From NCBI RefSeq assembly GCF_005860795.2, contig NZ_CP058351.1:620001-684000 (forward strand): DNA of 64,000 nt, in the 5' to 3' direction. Below the pieces are notes generated by a model. The model saw only the letters and a program-made list of their open reading frames with translations. It was not told where the DNA came from and made no database searches. Numbering within the stretch: position 1 is the stretch's first letter; every line of letters begins with the position of its first letter. The stretch comes from Peteryoungia desertarenae (GTDB lineage: Bacteria > Pseudomonadota > Alphaproteobacteria > Rhizobiales > Rhizobiaceae). This document shows, piece by piece, positions 19,006 to 31,075 of the stretch. Made by a program: the position numbers and the translations under genes.

Positions 19006-20403
19006 CTAGATGTGGAGGGCATGGCCGAGAGCCTGAAGCGCTGCCTCCTGTAGCGCTTCGCTGAGCGTCGGATGGGGATGGACCGTGCCAGCCAGGTCTT
19101 CAAGGCGTGCACCCATTTCAATTGCCAGGGCAAAGGCGCTGCCAAGTTCCGACACTCCCGCACCGACGGCCTGAAGGCCGAGAACGAGATGATTGTCGGC
19201 GCGCGCGACCACGCGGACGAAGCCCTTCTCCGACGTGGTGGTCATGGCTCTGCCGTTCGCGGCAAAGGGAAATGTCCCGATCTTCAGGTTCTCGACCTCT
19301 ACCCGCGCCTCCGCCGGCAGCATTCCGGCACTGACGATCTCGGGATCGGTGAAGCAGACGGCGGGAATACAACGCTTGTCCCAGTTGCGCCGGTGGCCAG
19401 CGACGAGTTCCGCCACCATTTCACCCTGCGCCATGGCGCGGTGGGCCAGCATCGGGTCGCCGGTCACATCACCGATGGCATAGACGCCACGCATCGAGCT
19501 TCGGCATTGATCATCGATGCGGATGAATGGACCGGACCGGTCAAGATCGAGTTCTTCGAGGCCAAAACCTTCAACCCGTGGACGACGGCCCACAGTGACC
19601 AGGACCCTGTCTGCGGCAAGCGTCTGCCTCTCGCCGTTCCGCTGCTTGACGATGACGCCCTTGCCATCGGTGTCCAGCCCTTCGGCAAGCGCCTCTGTCA
19701 GGACTTTGACGCCGAGTTCGGAAAGCCGCTTCATCACGGGTTTGACGAGGTCCCCGTCATATTGTGGCAGGATCTGCTGAGAGCCTTCAACAATCGTGAC
19801 CTTTGATCCAAGCTTGGCAAACGCCGTTCCAAGCTCAAGCCCAATATAGCCGCCACCGATGACAGCAAGCTGTTCGGGTCGCTCCCGGAGAGACAAAGCG
19901 TCTGCCGATGACAGAACCGCTCCACCGAAGGGCAGATTGGCAAGGGAAACCGGTTCCGACCCCGTTGCAATGACGACATTGTCCGCACGGACGATCTGAT
20001 TGCCGGTCTCCGTTGCGACCTCGACCGTCTTGCCGTCGATAAAGCGGGCATGACCCCTGATGGTCTTGACACGGGCCTTTTGCAGAAGTGAACCCACCCC
20101 ACCGTTCAGTTTTGCAACAATGCTGTCCTTCCATTCCATGGTACGGGTCAGATCAAGGCTCGGCGACTGGACGGTGATGCCGCAATGGCCATGCCCCCGG
20201 GTCATCTTCATGACCTTGTCGAATTCGTCGGCGGCATGGATCAAGGCCTTTGAGGGGATGCAGCCGATATTGAGACAGGTACCGCCGAGTTTCTCCGATT
20301 CGACAATGACGGTATCCAGTCCCAGTTGACCGGCGCGGATTGCACAGACATAGCCGCCGGGTCCGCCACCAATGACCAGAAGCTTGCAGGTGATCTCGTT
20401 CAT
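19006..20403 (-). CDS. lpdV: Dihydrolipoyl dehydrogenase (E3) of branched-chain complex
   Basis: A 465-residue flavoprotein disulfide reductase that reoxidises lipoyl groups of the branched-chain 2-oxoacid dehydrogenase complex. It has the FAD-binding GGGPGGYV at the N-terminus, the redox pair Cys43 and Cys48 in GGTCLNIGCIPSK, an NAD-binding GGGYIGLE, and the C-terminal catalytic HPHPTLSE. Two adjacent ATGs exist; 20403 has the better-spaced AAGGA site. It lies directly downstream of the E2 gene. Confidence 0.93.
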   Translation of the reverse strand: MNEITCKLLVIGGGPGGYVCAIRAGQLGLDTVIVESEKLGGTCLNIGCIPSKALIHAADEFDKVMKMTRGHGHCGITVQSPSLDLTRTMEWKDSIVAKLNGGVGSLLQKARVKTIRGHARFIDGKTVEVATETGNQIVRADNVVIATGSEPVSLANLPFGGAVLSSADALSLRERPEQLAVIGGGYIGLELGTAFAKLGSKVTIVEGSQQILPQYDGDLVKPVMKRLSELGVKVLTEALAEGLDTDGKGVIVKQRNGERQTLAADRVLVTVGRRPRVEGFGLEELDLDRSGPFIRIDDQCRSSMRGVYAIGDVTGDPMLAHRAMAQGEMVAELVAGHRRNWDKRCIPAVCFTDPEIVSAGMLPAEARVEVENLKIGTFPFAANGRAMTTTSEKGFVRVVARADNHLVLGLQAVGAGVSELGSAFALAIEMGARLEDLAGTVHPHPTLSEALQEAALQALGHALHI

Positions 20404-20407
20404 CATC

Positions 20408-21718
20408 TCATCCTTCAACAAAGATCAGCGCCGGCGTTTCGATCAGGGTCTTGATGCGCTGGATGAAGACCGCCGCATCCCACCCGTCGACAATGCGATG
20501 ATCGAAACTCGAGGAGAGGTTCATCATCTTTCTCGGCACGAACTGGGTCCCGTCCCAGACAGGGCGCGTCATGATCTTGTTGACGCCGACGATCGCCACT
20601 TCCGGGTGATTGATCACCGGCGTCGTGACAATGCCGCCGAGAGCTCCAAGCGACGTTATCGTGATCGTCGAGCCGGAGAGTTCATCGCGCTGCGCAACGC
20701 CCTTGCGGGCTGCCTCGCTGACGCGGGCAAGTTCGCGTGCGCAGTCCCAGATGGTGAGCGCCTCGGCGTGTTTGACAACCGGCACGGTGAGGCCAGCCGG
20801 TGTCTGGGTGGCGATCCCCACATGGACGGCACCAGAGCGGGTAATCACGCCGGCATTATCGTCGAATGTGGCATTGATTGCCGGCTGTTCGCCGAGTGTC
20901 TTGACCAGCGCACGGATCAGGAAAGGCAAGATTGTCAGCTTCGGCTGATCATCCCGACGGGCTGCGTTCATTGTCGCACGCAGTGCCTCAAGATCGGTAA
21001 CATCAACCTCCTCGACATAGGTGATATGAGGTATCCTGGACACCGATAGCGCCATCTTCTCGGCGATCTTTCGGCGCAAGCCCGTCATCTTGATTGTTTC
21101 GGTGTCCGTTCTGCGCAGATCCTGCCGGGCGGGCAGCATAGCCTGACCGCCGGAAACGTCATGACCATCCAGGTCTTCATGCATGATCCGACCAGCGGAC
21201 CCTGAGCCCCGGACCTGACGAAGATCAATGCCAGCTTCGAGCGCCCGTCGTCGCACGGCCGGCGATGCAAGCGGCTTCAATGTCTGCACGGGAGCGGCTG
21301 TCGAAGACCTGACAGCAGCAGGCAGATCCTTGCCACCAACCTCCGAAGTCTGCCGTGTAACGTCGAGGGCGACAGGTTGAGCTGGCACCGTCATGCGCTT
21401 CGGCGTTTCGGCTTCGATCGTCGCTTCGGCGGCACCTGTCTGGTCCTCTGGAACCTCGGCTGTCGTGGCAGCCGCGCCGTCAAGCGCGATACGCACGAGT
21501 GGTGCGCGGACCGCAATCACATCGCCAACCTCACCGCCCAGCCAGGCAACGATACCCGCCACCGGGGACGGTATCTCGACGGTCGCCTTGTCGGTCATGA
21601 CGGCGGCAATGACCATGTCCTCGCGGACCGGATCGCCGGGTTTGACATGCCATTCGACGATCTCGGCCTCGGCGACACCTTCACCGACATCCGGCATCTT
21701 GATCACATGTTCCGCCAT
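20408..21718 (-). CDS. bkdB: Branched-chain 2-oxoacid dehydrogenase E2
   Basis: A 436-residue dihydrolipoamide acyltransferase, the core of the branched-chain complex. It has one lipoyl domain (about 1-80, lipoylated Lys44 in MTDKATVE), a proline/threonine-rich linker, a peripheral-subunit-binding domain (ASPAVRRRALEAG) and a C-terminal catalytic domain ending in SSSFDHRIVDGWDAA with the HxxxDG catalytic motif. The chosen ATG overlaps the E1 beta stop as TGATG, much better placed than the longer open frame to 21814. Confidence 0.93.
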   Translation of the reverse strand: MAEHVIKMPDVGEGVAEAEIVEWHVKPGDPVREDMVIAAVMTDKATVEIPSPVAGIVAWLGGEVGDVIAVRAPLVRIALDGAAATTAEVPEDQTGAAEATIEAETPKRMTVPAQPVALDVTRQTSEVGGKDLPAAVRSSTAAPVQTLKPLASPAVRRRALEAGIDLRQVRGSGSAGRIMHEDLDGHDVSGGQAMLPARQDLRRTDTETIKMTGLRRKIAEKMALSVSRIPHITYVEEVDVTDLEALRATMNAARRDDQPKLTILPFLIRALVKTLGEQPAINATFDDNAGVITRSGAVHVGIATQTPAGLTVPVVKHAEALTIWDCARELARVSEAARKGVAQRDELSGSTITITSLGALGGIVTTPVINHPEVAIVGVNKIMTRPVWDGTQFVPRKMMNLSSSFDHRIVDGWDAAVFIQRIKTLIETPALIFVEG

Positions 21719-22734
21719 CACCGTGCCTCCATCACTTCGACAAGTGCCTGCCCGAGACGGGCGGGACCCGGGAAATAGTCCCATTCCTGTGCATGCGGAT
21801 AGGGCGTGTCCCAACCGGCGACGCGGGCGATCGGCGCTTCCAGATGGTAGAAGCAGTGTTCCTGCACCAGCGAGACCACTTCCGCGCCGAAGCCGGATGT
21901 CAGGGTTGCCTCATGAACCATGACACAGCGGCCCGTCTTCTTCACCGATTGGACGATGGTATCGAGATCAAGCGGCAAGAGGCTTCTGAGGTCGATGATC
22001 TCGGCATCGATCCCGGTTTCCTCGGCGGCTGCTTCTGCGACATAGACCATGGTGCCATAGGCAATCACGGTGACATCCTTGCCGCTTCGGCGGATCTCGG
22101 CCTTGCCGATGGGGACCGTGTAATGACCGTCCGGCACCTCGCCAAGCGGATGTTTCGACCAGGGGATCACCGGGCGATCGTGATGGCCGTCAAAGGGGCC
22201 GTTATAGAGCCGCTTGGGCTCGAGGAAGATCACCGGGTCAGGATCCTCGATCGAGGCTATGAGAAGACCCTTGGCATCATAGGGATTGGACGGCATCACC
22301 ACCTTCAGCCCACAGACATGGGTAAACAGCGCCTCGGGGCTCTGGCTATGAGTCTGGCCGCCAAAGATGCCGCCACCCGTCGGCATCCGGAGCACGATCG
22401 GGCAGGTGAAGTCACCATTCGAGCGGTAGCGAATGCGCGCCGCTTCCTGGGTGATCTGGTCATAGGCCGGGTACATGTAATCGGCGAACTGGATCTCGAC
22501 ACAGGGTTTCAGCCCATAGGCCGCCATGCCGATGGCGGTGCCGACAATGCCCGATTCACTGATCGGCGCATCAAAACAGCGCGTCCGGCCATATTTGGCC
22601 TGCAGCCCTTGCGTGGCACGGAAGACGCCACCGAAATAGCCGACATCCTCGCCAAAGACGACGACATCGTCATCGCGCTGCATGGAGACATCCATGGCGC
22701 TGCGGACCGCTTCAATCATGGTCATCCGGGTCAT
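21718..22734 (-). CDS. bkdA2: Branched-chain 2-oxoacid dehydrogenase E1 beta
   Basis: A 338-residue beta subunit of the thiamine-diphosphate E1 component. It shows FGEDVGYFGGVFRAT, the E-G-GxA region ISESGIVGTAIGMAAYG and GGGIFGGQTHSQS typical of branched-chain E1 beta. The ATG at 22734 lies one base from the E1 alpha stop. With the alpha subunit it decarboxylates the keto acids of leucine, isoleucine and valine. Confidence 0.93.
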   Translation of the reverse strand: MTRMTMIEAVRSAMDVSMQRDDDVVVFGEDVGYFGGVFRATQGLQAKYGRTRCFDAPISESGIVGTAIGMAAYGLKPCVEIQFADYMYPAYDQITQEAARIRYRSNGDFTCPIVLRMPTGGGIFGGQTHSQSPEALFTHVCGLKVVMPSNPYDAKGLLIASIEDPDPVIFLEPKRLYNGPFDGHHDRPVIPWSKHPLGEVPDGHYTVPIGKAEIRRSGKDVTVIAYGTMVYVAEAAAEETGIDAEIIDLRSLLPLDLDTIVQSVKKTGRCVMVHEATLTSGFGAEVVSLVQEHCFYHLEAPIARVAGWDTPYPHAQEWDYFPGPARLGQALVEVMEAR

Positions 22735-22735
22735 G

Positions 22736-25144
<2,409 letters not shown>

Positions 25145-25148
<4 letters not shown>

Positions 25149-26347
25149 GCAAAACCTCCCGGCATACGTTCGACCGCGATCGCCGTTGCCTCCCCGCCGC
25201 CAATGCAGACTGCAGCCATACCGCGCGACAGGTCATAATGTTCCATCGCTGACAGAAGGGTCACGAGAATGCGCGCGCCCGATGCCCCGATCGGATGACC
25301 AAGGGCACAGGCGCCCCCATGAATATTGACCTTGTCATGCGGCAGATCGAGATCGCGCATGGCAGCCATCGCGACCACGGCAAAAGCCTCGTTGATCTCG
25401 AAGAGATCGACATCGGACAGCGCCCAACCGCTCTTGTCAGAAAGGATACGCAAGGCTTCGACGGGCGCGGTCGGAAATCGCGACGGTGGGCCAGCATGAC
25501 CGGCATGCGCGACAATCCTTGCCAGAGGTGCGAGCCCGCGACGGGATGCTTCGGACTGGCGCATCAGGACAAGTGCTGCGGCGCCATCCGAGATCGAGCT
25601 GGAATTGGCAGCCGTGACCGTGCCAGTGCTGCGGAAGGCCGGCTTCAGTGTCGGGATCTTGTCGAGCCTTGCCTTGCCGGGCTGTTGATCGATCTCCACC
25701 GTAACGACCGACTGGCGACCCTTCACGTCCACCGGGGCGATCTCGGCCTTGAAGCGGTCATTTGCAATCGCCTCCTGCGCCCGCCTGAGCGAGCGGATGG
25801 CAAATTCGTCCTGCATGTCGCGGGTAAACTGATAGGCCTCTGCACAGTCCTCCGCAAAGGTCCCCATCAGGCGTCCCTTGTCATAGGCGTCCTCAAGGCC
25901 GTCGAGGAACATGTGATCGGCGATCTGGCCGTGACCGAGGCGAAACCCGGCTCTTGCCTTGTCGATGAGGTAAGGCGCATTGCTCATGCTCTCCATGCCA
26001 CCGGCAAGCGCCGTATCAATGCTGCCAGCCGCAATCAGATCATGGGCGAGCATGATCGCTTTCATCCCGGAACCGCACATCTTGTTGATGGTCGTCGCGC
26101 CGACCTTCTGCGGGATGCCGGCAGCAATGGCCGCCTGTCGTGCGGGCGCCTGGCCGAGGCCAGCGGAAAGGACGCAGCCATAGATGACCTCGTCGAGGTC
26201 GTCATCAGAAAGTGCGGAACGCTCCAAAGCAGCACGCATGGCGACAGCACCCAGTTCCGGCGCTGTGACGGCAGCAAGCGAGCCCTGGAACCCGCCCATG
26301 GGCGTTCGCGCAGCACCGACGATCACGATGGGATCTTCCACTGCCAT
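25145..26347 (-). CDS. Thiolase, first gene of the bkd operon
   Basis: A 400-residue acetyl-CoA acyltransferase with Cys91 in [22 protein letters not shown] and CIGGGEA. The ATG at 26347 follows GGAGG; a start 12 bases earlier is less well placed. It resembles the thiolase at 2893-4077. It opens the operon facing bkdR and is coupled to the acyl-CoA dehydrogenase gene. A likely job is cleavage of 2-methylacetoacetyl-CoA from isoleucine. Confidence 0.88.
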
Positions 26348-26543
26348 TACCTCCTCCACGATCCCCTCACGGCTTCAAGGATCAAACATGCCAACGCCTC
26401 CAGATGGCATGCCAGTCGGGATCACCGACCTGTTTAGATCGTATCACCACTCAAACAGGACAGCAAAAGCAATATGATTGATTCTTAACCAATTTGTGAT
26501 ACATATGATCTCATTTGATCGTTAATGTTAGCTTGAATGAACC
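26348..26543. promoter_or_regulatory. bkd/bkdR divergent promoter region
   Basis: 196 bases between divergent starts. The half nearest bkdR (about 26455-26540) is strongly AT-rich compared with its surroundings, including ATATGATTGATTCTTAACC and ATACATATGATCTCATTTGA, which suits an Lrp-type regulator that wraps flexible DNA. No individual box is certain. Confidence 0.5.
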
Positions 26544-27017
26544 ATGAACCAGCTGGACAGTTATGACCGGAAGATTTTGCGGGTGCTTGGCGACGAGGGC
26601 CGCATCAGCTGGCGCGATCTGGCGTCAAGGATCGGGCTTTCCTTCACGCCGACGCTGCGTCGTGTGCGCAAGCTGGAAGATGAAGGGATCATTCGTGGTT
26701 ATACGGCCGTGTTCGATGAGAATCGCTTGCTGGGGACCATGGGCGTCTTCATCACCGTCACGCTTGAACGGCAGATCAAGGATGCGCTGACCACCTTCGA
26801 GCACAGCGTGGCGTCCATGCCGGAGGTCATAGGCGGCTATCAGACATCCGGCAGCTCGGATTACCTGATCCACGCCATGGTCAGGGATCTATCCCATTAC
26901 CAGCAATTGCTGGACTATCTGACCACGGTGCCGGGTGTTGCCCGCATCCAGTCCAACTTCGCGATCAAGACCTTCATTCGCCGGTCGGCCGCGTTTGCCG
27001 GCGATGGAACCGCCTGA
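26544..27017 (+). CDS. bkdR: Lrp/AsnC-family regulator of the bkd operon
   Basis: A 157-residue regulator with an N-terminal winged helix (about 5-60, LASRIGLSFTPTLRRVRKLE) and a C-terminal RAM ligand domain (GGYQTSGSSDYLIHAMV). It is divergent from the branched-chain dehydrogenase operon, the same arrangement as bkdR in Pseudomonas, where the protein activates bkd genes in response to branched-chain amino acids. The same role here is inferred. Confidence 0.85.
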   Translation: MNQLDSYDRKILRVLGDEGRISWRDLASRIGLSFTPTLRRVRKLEDEGIIRGYTAVFDENRLLGTMGVFITVTLERQIKDALTTFEHSVASMPEVIGGYQTSGSSDYLIHAMVRDLSHYQQLLDYLTTVPGVARIQSNFAIKTFIRRSAAFAGDGTA

Positions 27018-27073
27018 CGGCACCCTCCCGGCGCAATATGCCTGGACCGGGAGGATCAAAGGACTGCCGTCTG

Positions 27074-27307
27074 TTATTCAACAGCATCCGAACGAGAAGG
27101 CTTTGTCTGCTGACCGGTAAGCGAAAGCGCTTCGGCAAGCACGGCGGTGTCACCGATATGGTTCATCAGGATCAGGATCAGCCGAGCGTTGAATGCGATG
27201 CTTTCTTCTTCAGACAAGCCCTTGTGGTGGGAAATCAGCAGCGCATAGGCATCATCGACTGAAGCCAGATTGGGTTTGGTGACAAGGCTCACAATCGGCC
27301 CTCCCAT
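27074..27307 (-). CDS. DUF2783 small protein
   Basis: A 77-residue protein matching the DUF2783 pattern: a helical domain with ISHHKGLSEEESIAFNARLILILMNHIGD. No catalytic residues are evident. It overlaps the end of the flavin monooxygenase gene by 19 bases. In related clusters it accompanies this monooxygenase, suggesting a partner or stability role. The start overlapping the upstream stop supports co-translation. Confidence 0.75.
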   Translation of the reverse strand: MGGPIVSLVTKPNLASVDDAYALLISHHKGLSEEESIAFNARLILILMNHIGDTAVLAEALSLTGQQTKPSRSDAVE

Positions 27308-28844
27308 ATGGCATCATGGACGGCCTTGACCGCATTGCCATCAACTCTCTCCCAACGGGCGGCGATGATCTGGTCCGGACGGACCAGATAGACGCCCGCT
27401 GGACAATCGCCGAGATAGCGCGATGCCATGAACTCGTCGGGCGCAACCTCGAGCACGGCGACACCTTCAACCTTCGGCGCTTCCGCGCCAATAGCCAGCA
27501 GGGTCATGCGTCCCGCAAGCTGCGGGAGCAACCAGTCCTCGCCCAGAGGTGCATCCGGTGCAACGGCTCCTGGCCGCGAGCGCGCCGGCATGGCCGCAAC
27601 ATCCGGTGCATCGTGAAGCGGATAGATGCAAGGCATGGAAAGACGACCGGAATTGACCATCGGACGTGCAAATTCAGCCCTTGATGCAAGATCCAGAACC
27701 GCGTCACGGAACCAGCGTTCGGCACCGGCAGCCGGCGACATGAAACGGGTCGAGCGCGAGGAATTGCGGATGTTTTCATCCGAACCAAAGGTGCGCTCGG
27801 CATCATAACGCTCAAGCAGTTTCGCCGGTGCATCGCCCTTGATGACGCCGCCAGTCTCCAGCCAAGCGCATCGACGTCCTGCAACCCGCCATTACCGCCG
27901 CGAGCACCGAAGGGCGATACGACATGGGCGCTGTCGCCGACAAAGATCACGCGGTCATGAACGAAGCGACGCAGCCTTCGGCACTGAAAGCTATAGATCG
28001 AGGTCCAGTCGAGCCGGAAGTTCCGGTGCCCGACAACCTTTTCGATGCGCGGAATGATGCGCTCCGGCTTTTTCTCTTCCTCGGGATCGCTGTCCCAACC
28101 CAGCTGCAGATCGATACGATAGATATTGTCCGGCTGCTTGTGCAGGAGGGCCGACTGGCCACTGTGGAATTCGGGCTCGAACCAGAACCAGCGCTCCGAC
28201 GGAAAGTCGGCTTCCATTTCGATATCGGCAATCAGAAAGCGTTCTTCAAACAACTCGCCGTCGAATTCCAGCCCCATCATCGTGCGGATCGGAGAACGTG
28301 CACCATCACAGGCCAACACATAATCCGCCTCCAGACAATAAACGCCATCTGGCGTCTCGATGGTCAGCCGGGCTTTGTCCTCATCCTGTTCCAGGCCGGT
28401 GACACGGTTCTTGAAACGCAGATCGACCAGATCGCTCTGCTGGCAACGCTCGACCAGATATTCCTCGACATAATATTGCTGCAGGTTGACGAAGGCCGGC
28501 ATCTTGTGACCGGTCTCGGGCAGAAGATCGAAGCTGAAGACTTCGCGATCGCGATGATGGGTGCGCCCGACCTTCCAGGTCACACCCTTTTCAAGACAGG
28601 CATCGCCCACACCCAGACGGTCGAGGATTTCGAGTGAGCGCTTGGCCCAGCAAATCGCACGGCTGCCAACAGAGACAACATTGTTGTCATCCAGCACCAC
28701 GGACGCAACACCATGATTGGCAAGCTCCAGTGCCGCCGCCAGACCAATTGGCCCCGCGCCAACAATCACGACGGGATGGCTTGGCTCACTGGCACAGAGC
28801 CCGGGCGGCGCCACATAGTCAAAGGGGGTATAGGCATAGGCCAT
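27289..28844 (-). pseudogene. FAD-dependent aromatic monooxygenase, single-base frameshift
   Basis: Two consecutive frames make one MhpA-like flavin hydroxylase of about 518 residues. The first frame (28844 down to about 27850) carries GAGPIGLAAALELANHG for FAD, the VLACDGARSPIR motif and FVGDSAHVVSPFGARGGNGGLQD. After GWRLA it drifts into unlikely sequence, while the next frame continues correctly with VIKGDAPAKLLERYDAERT down to 27289. One base is missing around 27845-27855: the span is 1556 bases, one short of a multiple of three. The intact enzyme would hydroxylate a phenolic acid feeding homogentisate. A sequencing error cannot be excluded. Confidence 0.8.
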
Positions 28845-28865
28845 GATATCTCCTCCGCGGCCCGC

Positions 28866-29816
28866 TCAGCCTTGCAGCTGAGCCCACATGTCCCGATCCC
28901 GCTCGGCGGTCCATATCCTTGGCGTGTCGATGCCACGGGCCTCGTCATAGGCGCGCGCCACGTTGAAGGGCAGGCAGTGCTCATAGATGGCATAGCTTGA
29001 AAACTTGGGGTCGCAGGCCGCGCGGACGGCGTCCCAGGCTTCCTTCAGCGAGCCGCCGCGCGCAACGACCCTTTCCACGGGCTTGTAAGTCGAGCGAACA
29101 AAATCCGCCGTGGCCTCCAAAGCCTTGGCCACCATGTCCTCACCGATCAGGGCGTCGCCCCGACCGGGTGCAATGGCCTTGGGCTCGAAGGCTGCGATAT
29201 TGGCAAGCGTGTCTTCCCAGTCGGAAAAATGTCCATCACCGCAATAGCAGGCAGAGTGATATTCAACGATATCGCCGGTGAACATCACTTCTTCATCAGG
29301 AACCCAGATGACGCAGTCACCAGCGGTATGCGCGCGGCCAAGCTTCATGATGTCCACGCGACGCTTGCCGAGCCAGACAGTCATGCTTTCCGAAAAGGTC
29401 GTGGTCGGGCGGGTGAGACCCGGGATTTCCTCATGCCCCTGGAAGAGGCGCGGGAAGCGGCCGAATTCGCTGTCCCAGTCCTCCTGCCCGCGCTCCTCGA
29501 CCATGGCGGCGGCCTTGTCCGACATGATGATCTCACGCGCAGCATAGGCTGAGGCGCCGAGGACGCGCACGGCGTGATAATGGGTCAGCACGACGTGACT
29601 GATCGGCTTGTCGGTGACGGAGCGAACGCAATCGATGACCTTGCGGGCAAGCCGTGGCGTTGCCTGGGCTTCGACGATCATGACGCTTTCATCGCCGATG
29701 ATGACGCCGGTATTGGGATCACCCTCGGCGGTGAAGGCATAAAGCCCCTCGCCGATCCTGGTGAAGCTCACGGTCTTTTCAGCCATGTCCCCCTGGGATG
29801 CAAATGCCTTGCTCAT
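28866..29816 (-). CDS. MBL-fold hydrolase with altered metal site
   Basis: A 316-residue metallo-beta-lactamase-fold protein within the homogentisate operon. The first metal motif, normally HxHxDH, reads H79-Y-H81-A-V83-R84, losing the aspartate and third histidine. His163 (GRAHTAGD) and Asp182 (FTGDIVE) are kept. The final histidine region reads PGRGD. It may bind one metal or work differently. The ATG at 29816 follows AAGGA and is 9 bases after the fahA stop. It may process a thioester or lactone in the pathway; no function is established. Confidence 0.75.
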   Translation of the reverse strand: MSKAFASQGDMAEKTVSFTRIGEGLYAFTAEGDPNTGVIIGDESVMIVEAQATPRLARKVIDCVRSVTDKPISHVVLTHYHAVRVLGASAYAAREIIMSDKAAAMVEERGQEDWDSEFGRFPRLFQGHEEIPGLTRPTTTFSESMTVWLGKRRVDIMKLGRAHTAGDCVIWVPDEEVMFTGDIVEYHSACYCGDGHFSDWEDTLANIAAFEPKAIAPGRGDALIGEDMVAKALEATADFVRSTYKPVERVVARGGSLKEAWDAVRAACDPKFSSYAIYEHCLPFNVARAYDEARGIDTPRIWTAERDRDMWAQLQG

Positions 29817-29825
29817 CTCAATTCC

Positions 29826-31061
29826 TTAGTCCTTGGCCCATTCGGGCAGATCAATCGCCGGCAGAACGCGACCGGCGCAGTCGCCAAAACCGATACGGTA
29901 GCCGTCACCCATTGCCACGCCTCTCAGCGTCAGGAGATCGCCATCCTCAAGAAAGGAGCGCGTTTCGCCCGTCTCAAGCGTCAGTGGTTCCTTACCACCC
30001 CAGGAAAGCTCCAGCAGCGAGCCACGGCTTGTCTTGTCGACACCCGATATGGTGCCCGACCCCAGGAGGTCGCCGACCCGCATGCGGCAGCCGCTCGTGG
30101 TATGATGGGCAAGCTGCTGGGCAGCGGAATAGTAGAGCTCCGCTGCATTGGTGCGTGCGATCACGCTTTCCGGTTTGCCCTCGGGCGCCAAAGCCACTTC
30201 CAGCGCGATGTCATAGAGCATCGGTCCCGGCTCACGCAGATAGGCCAGAAGCGGTCGCTCCCTCTGCGGCGTCGAAACCCGGAAGGGTTCGAGGGCCGCC
30301 CTCGTCACGATCCAGGGGGAAATGGTCGTGGCTGTCGCCTTTGCCTGAAACGGTCCAAGGGGCTGGTATTCCCAGGCCTGGATGTCACGGGCCGACCAGT
30401 CATTGAGCAGCACATAGCCAAAGATCATCTGATCGGCGTCAGCAACCGAGACCATGCCCTCAGATGGCTGTCCGACGATTGCGCCAAGCTCGAGTTCAAG
30501 ATCGAAACGCCGGGAAGGGGCAAAGCGAGGCAGCTCCTCATTCGGACCCTTCAACTGACCCCAGGGACGAACGACGTCCGTACCCGAGACCACCACGGAG
30601 GACGCGCGGCCATTATAGCCGATCGGGATGGAAAGCCAGTTCGGGGGAAGTGCATTTTCCGCGCCTCGAAACATGGTACCGACATTCACCGCGTGGTTCT
30701 TGCCGGCGTAGAAATCGGTGTATTCGGCCACCGTAAACGGCATCAGCAAGGTAGTTCCTGCCATCGGCACCAGATGCGGCTCAACGGCTGCGCGATGCAC
30801 TTCGTCGGAGAGAAGTTCAGTCAGCCGCGACCTCAGCGCCGCCCAGATAGCCGGCCCCGCCGCCATGACGGCGTTCCACGACGGTTGGGCAAAGAGCGCC
30901 GGAGCAAGCCCGTGATCGACGCGCCCCACATCGAGAATGCGATCTCCGATGGCCACACCCATGCGGGCACCCTTGTCATCACGAAAAACCCCATAGGGCA
31001 GGTTCTGAATGGGAAAGTCGCTGTCGCCATTGGCCGACGACAGCCAGCTTTTGAGTGTCAT
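29826..31061 (-). CDS. fahA: Fumarylacetoacetase
   Basis: A 411-residue hydrolase that splits fumarylacetoacetate into fumarate and acetoacetate, the last step of tyrosine/homogentisate breakdown. The FAH-type core includes YTDFYAGKNHAVNVGTMFRG, LELGAIVG and the NDWSARDIQAWEYQPLGPF metal/active-site region. The ATG at 31061 is preferred over an in-frame TTG at 31079 that overlaps the hmgA stop. Same operon as hmgA. Confidence 0.93.
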   Translation of the reverse strand: MTLKSWLSSANGDSDFPIQNLPYGVFRDDKGARMGVAIGDRILDVGRVDHGLAPALFAQPSWNAVMAAGPAIWAALRSRLTELLSDEVHRAAVEPHLVPMAGTTLLMPFTVAEYTDFYAGKNHAVNVGTMFRGAENALPPNWLSIPIGYNGRASSVVVSGTDVVRPWGQLKGPNEELPRFAPSRRFDLELELGAIVGQPSEGMVSVADADQMIFGYVLLNDWSARDIQAWEYQPLGPFQAKATATTISPWIVTRAALEPFRVSTPQRERPLLAYLREPGPMLYDIALEVALAPEGKPESVIARTNAAELYYSAAQQLAHHTTSGCRMRVGDLLGSGTISGVDKTSRGSLLELSWGGKEPLTLETGETRSFLEDGDLLTLRGVAMGDGYRIGFGDCAGRVLPAIDLPEWAKD

Positions 31062-31075
31062 TTGAAATCTGGTCC

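Noticed and set aside
27024..27054. CCTCCCGG...CCGGGAGG inverted repeat between bkdR and the DUF2783 gene
   Set aside because: A real 8-base stem between convergent genes, but the 15-base loop and absence of a T-tract on either strand make a terminator call too weak for the feature list.
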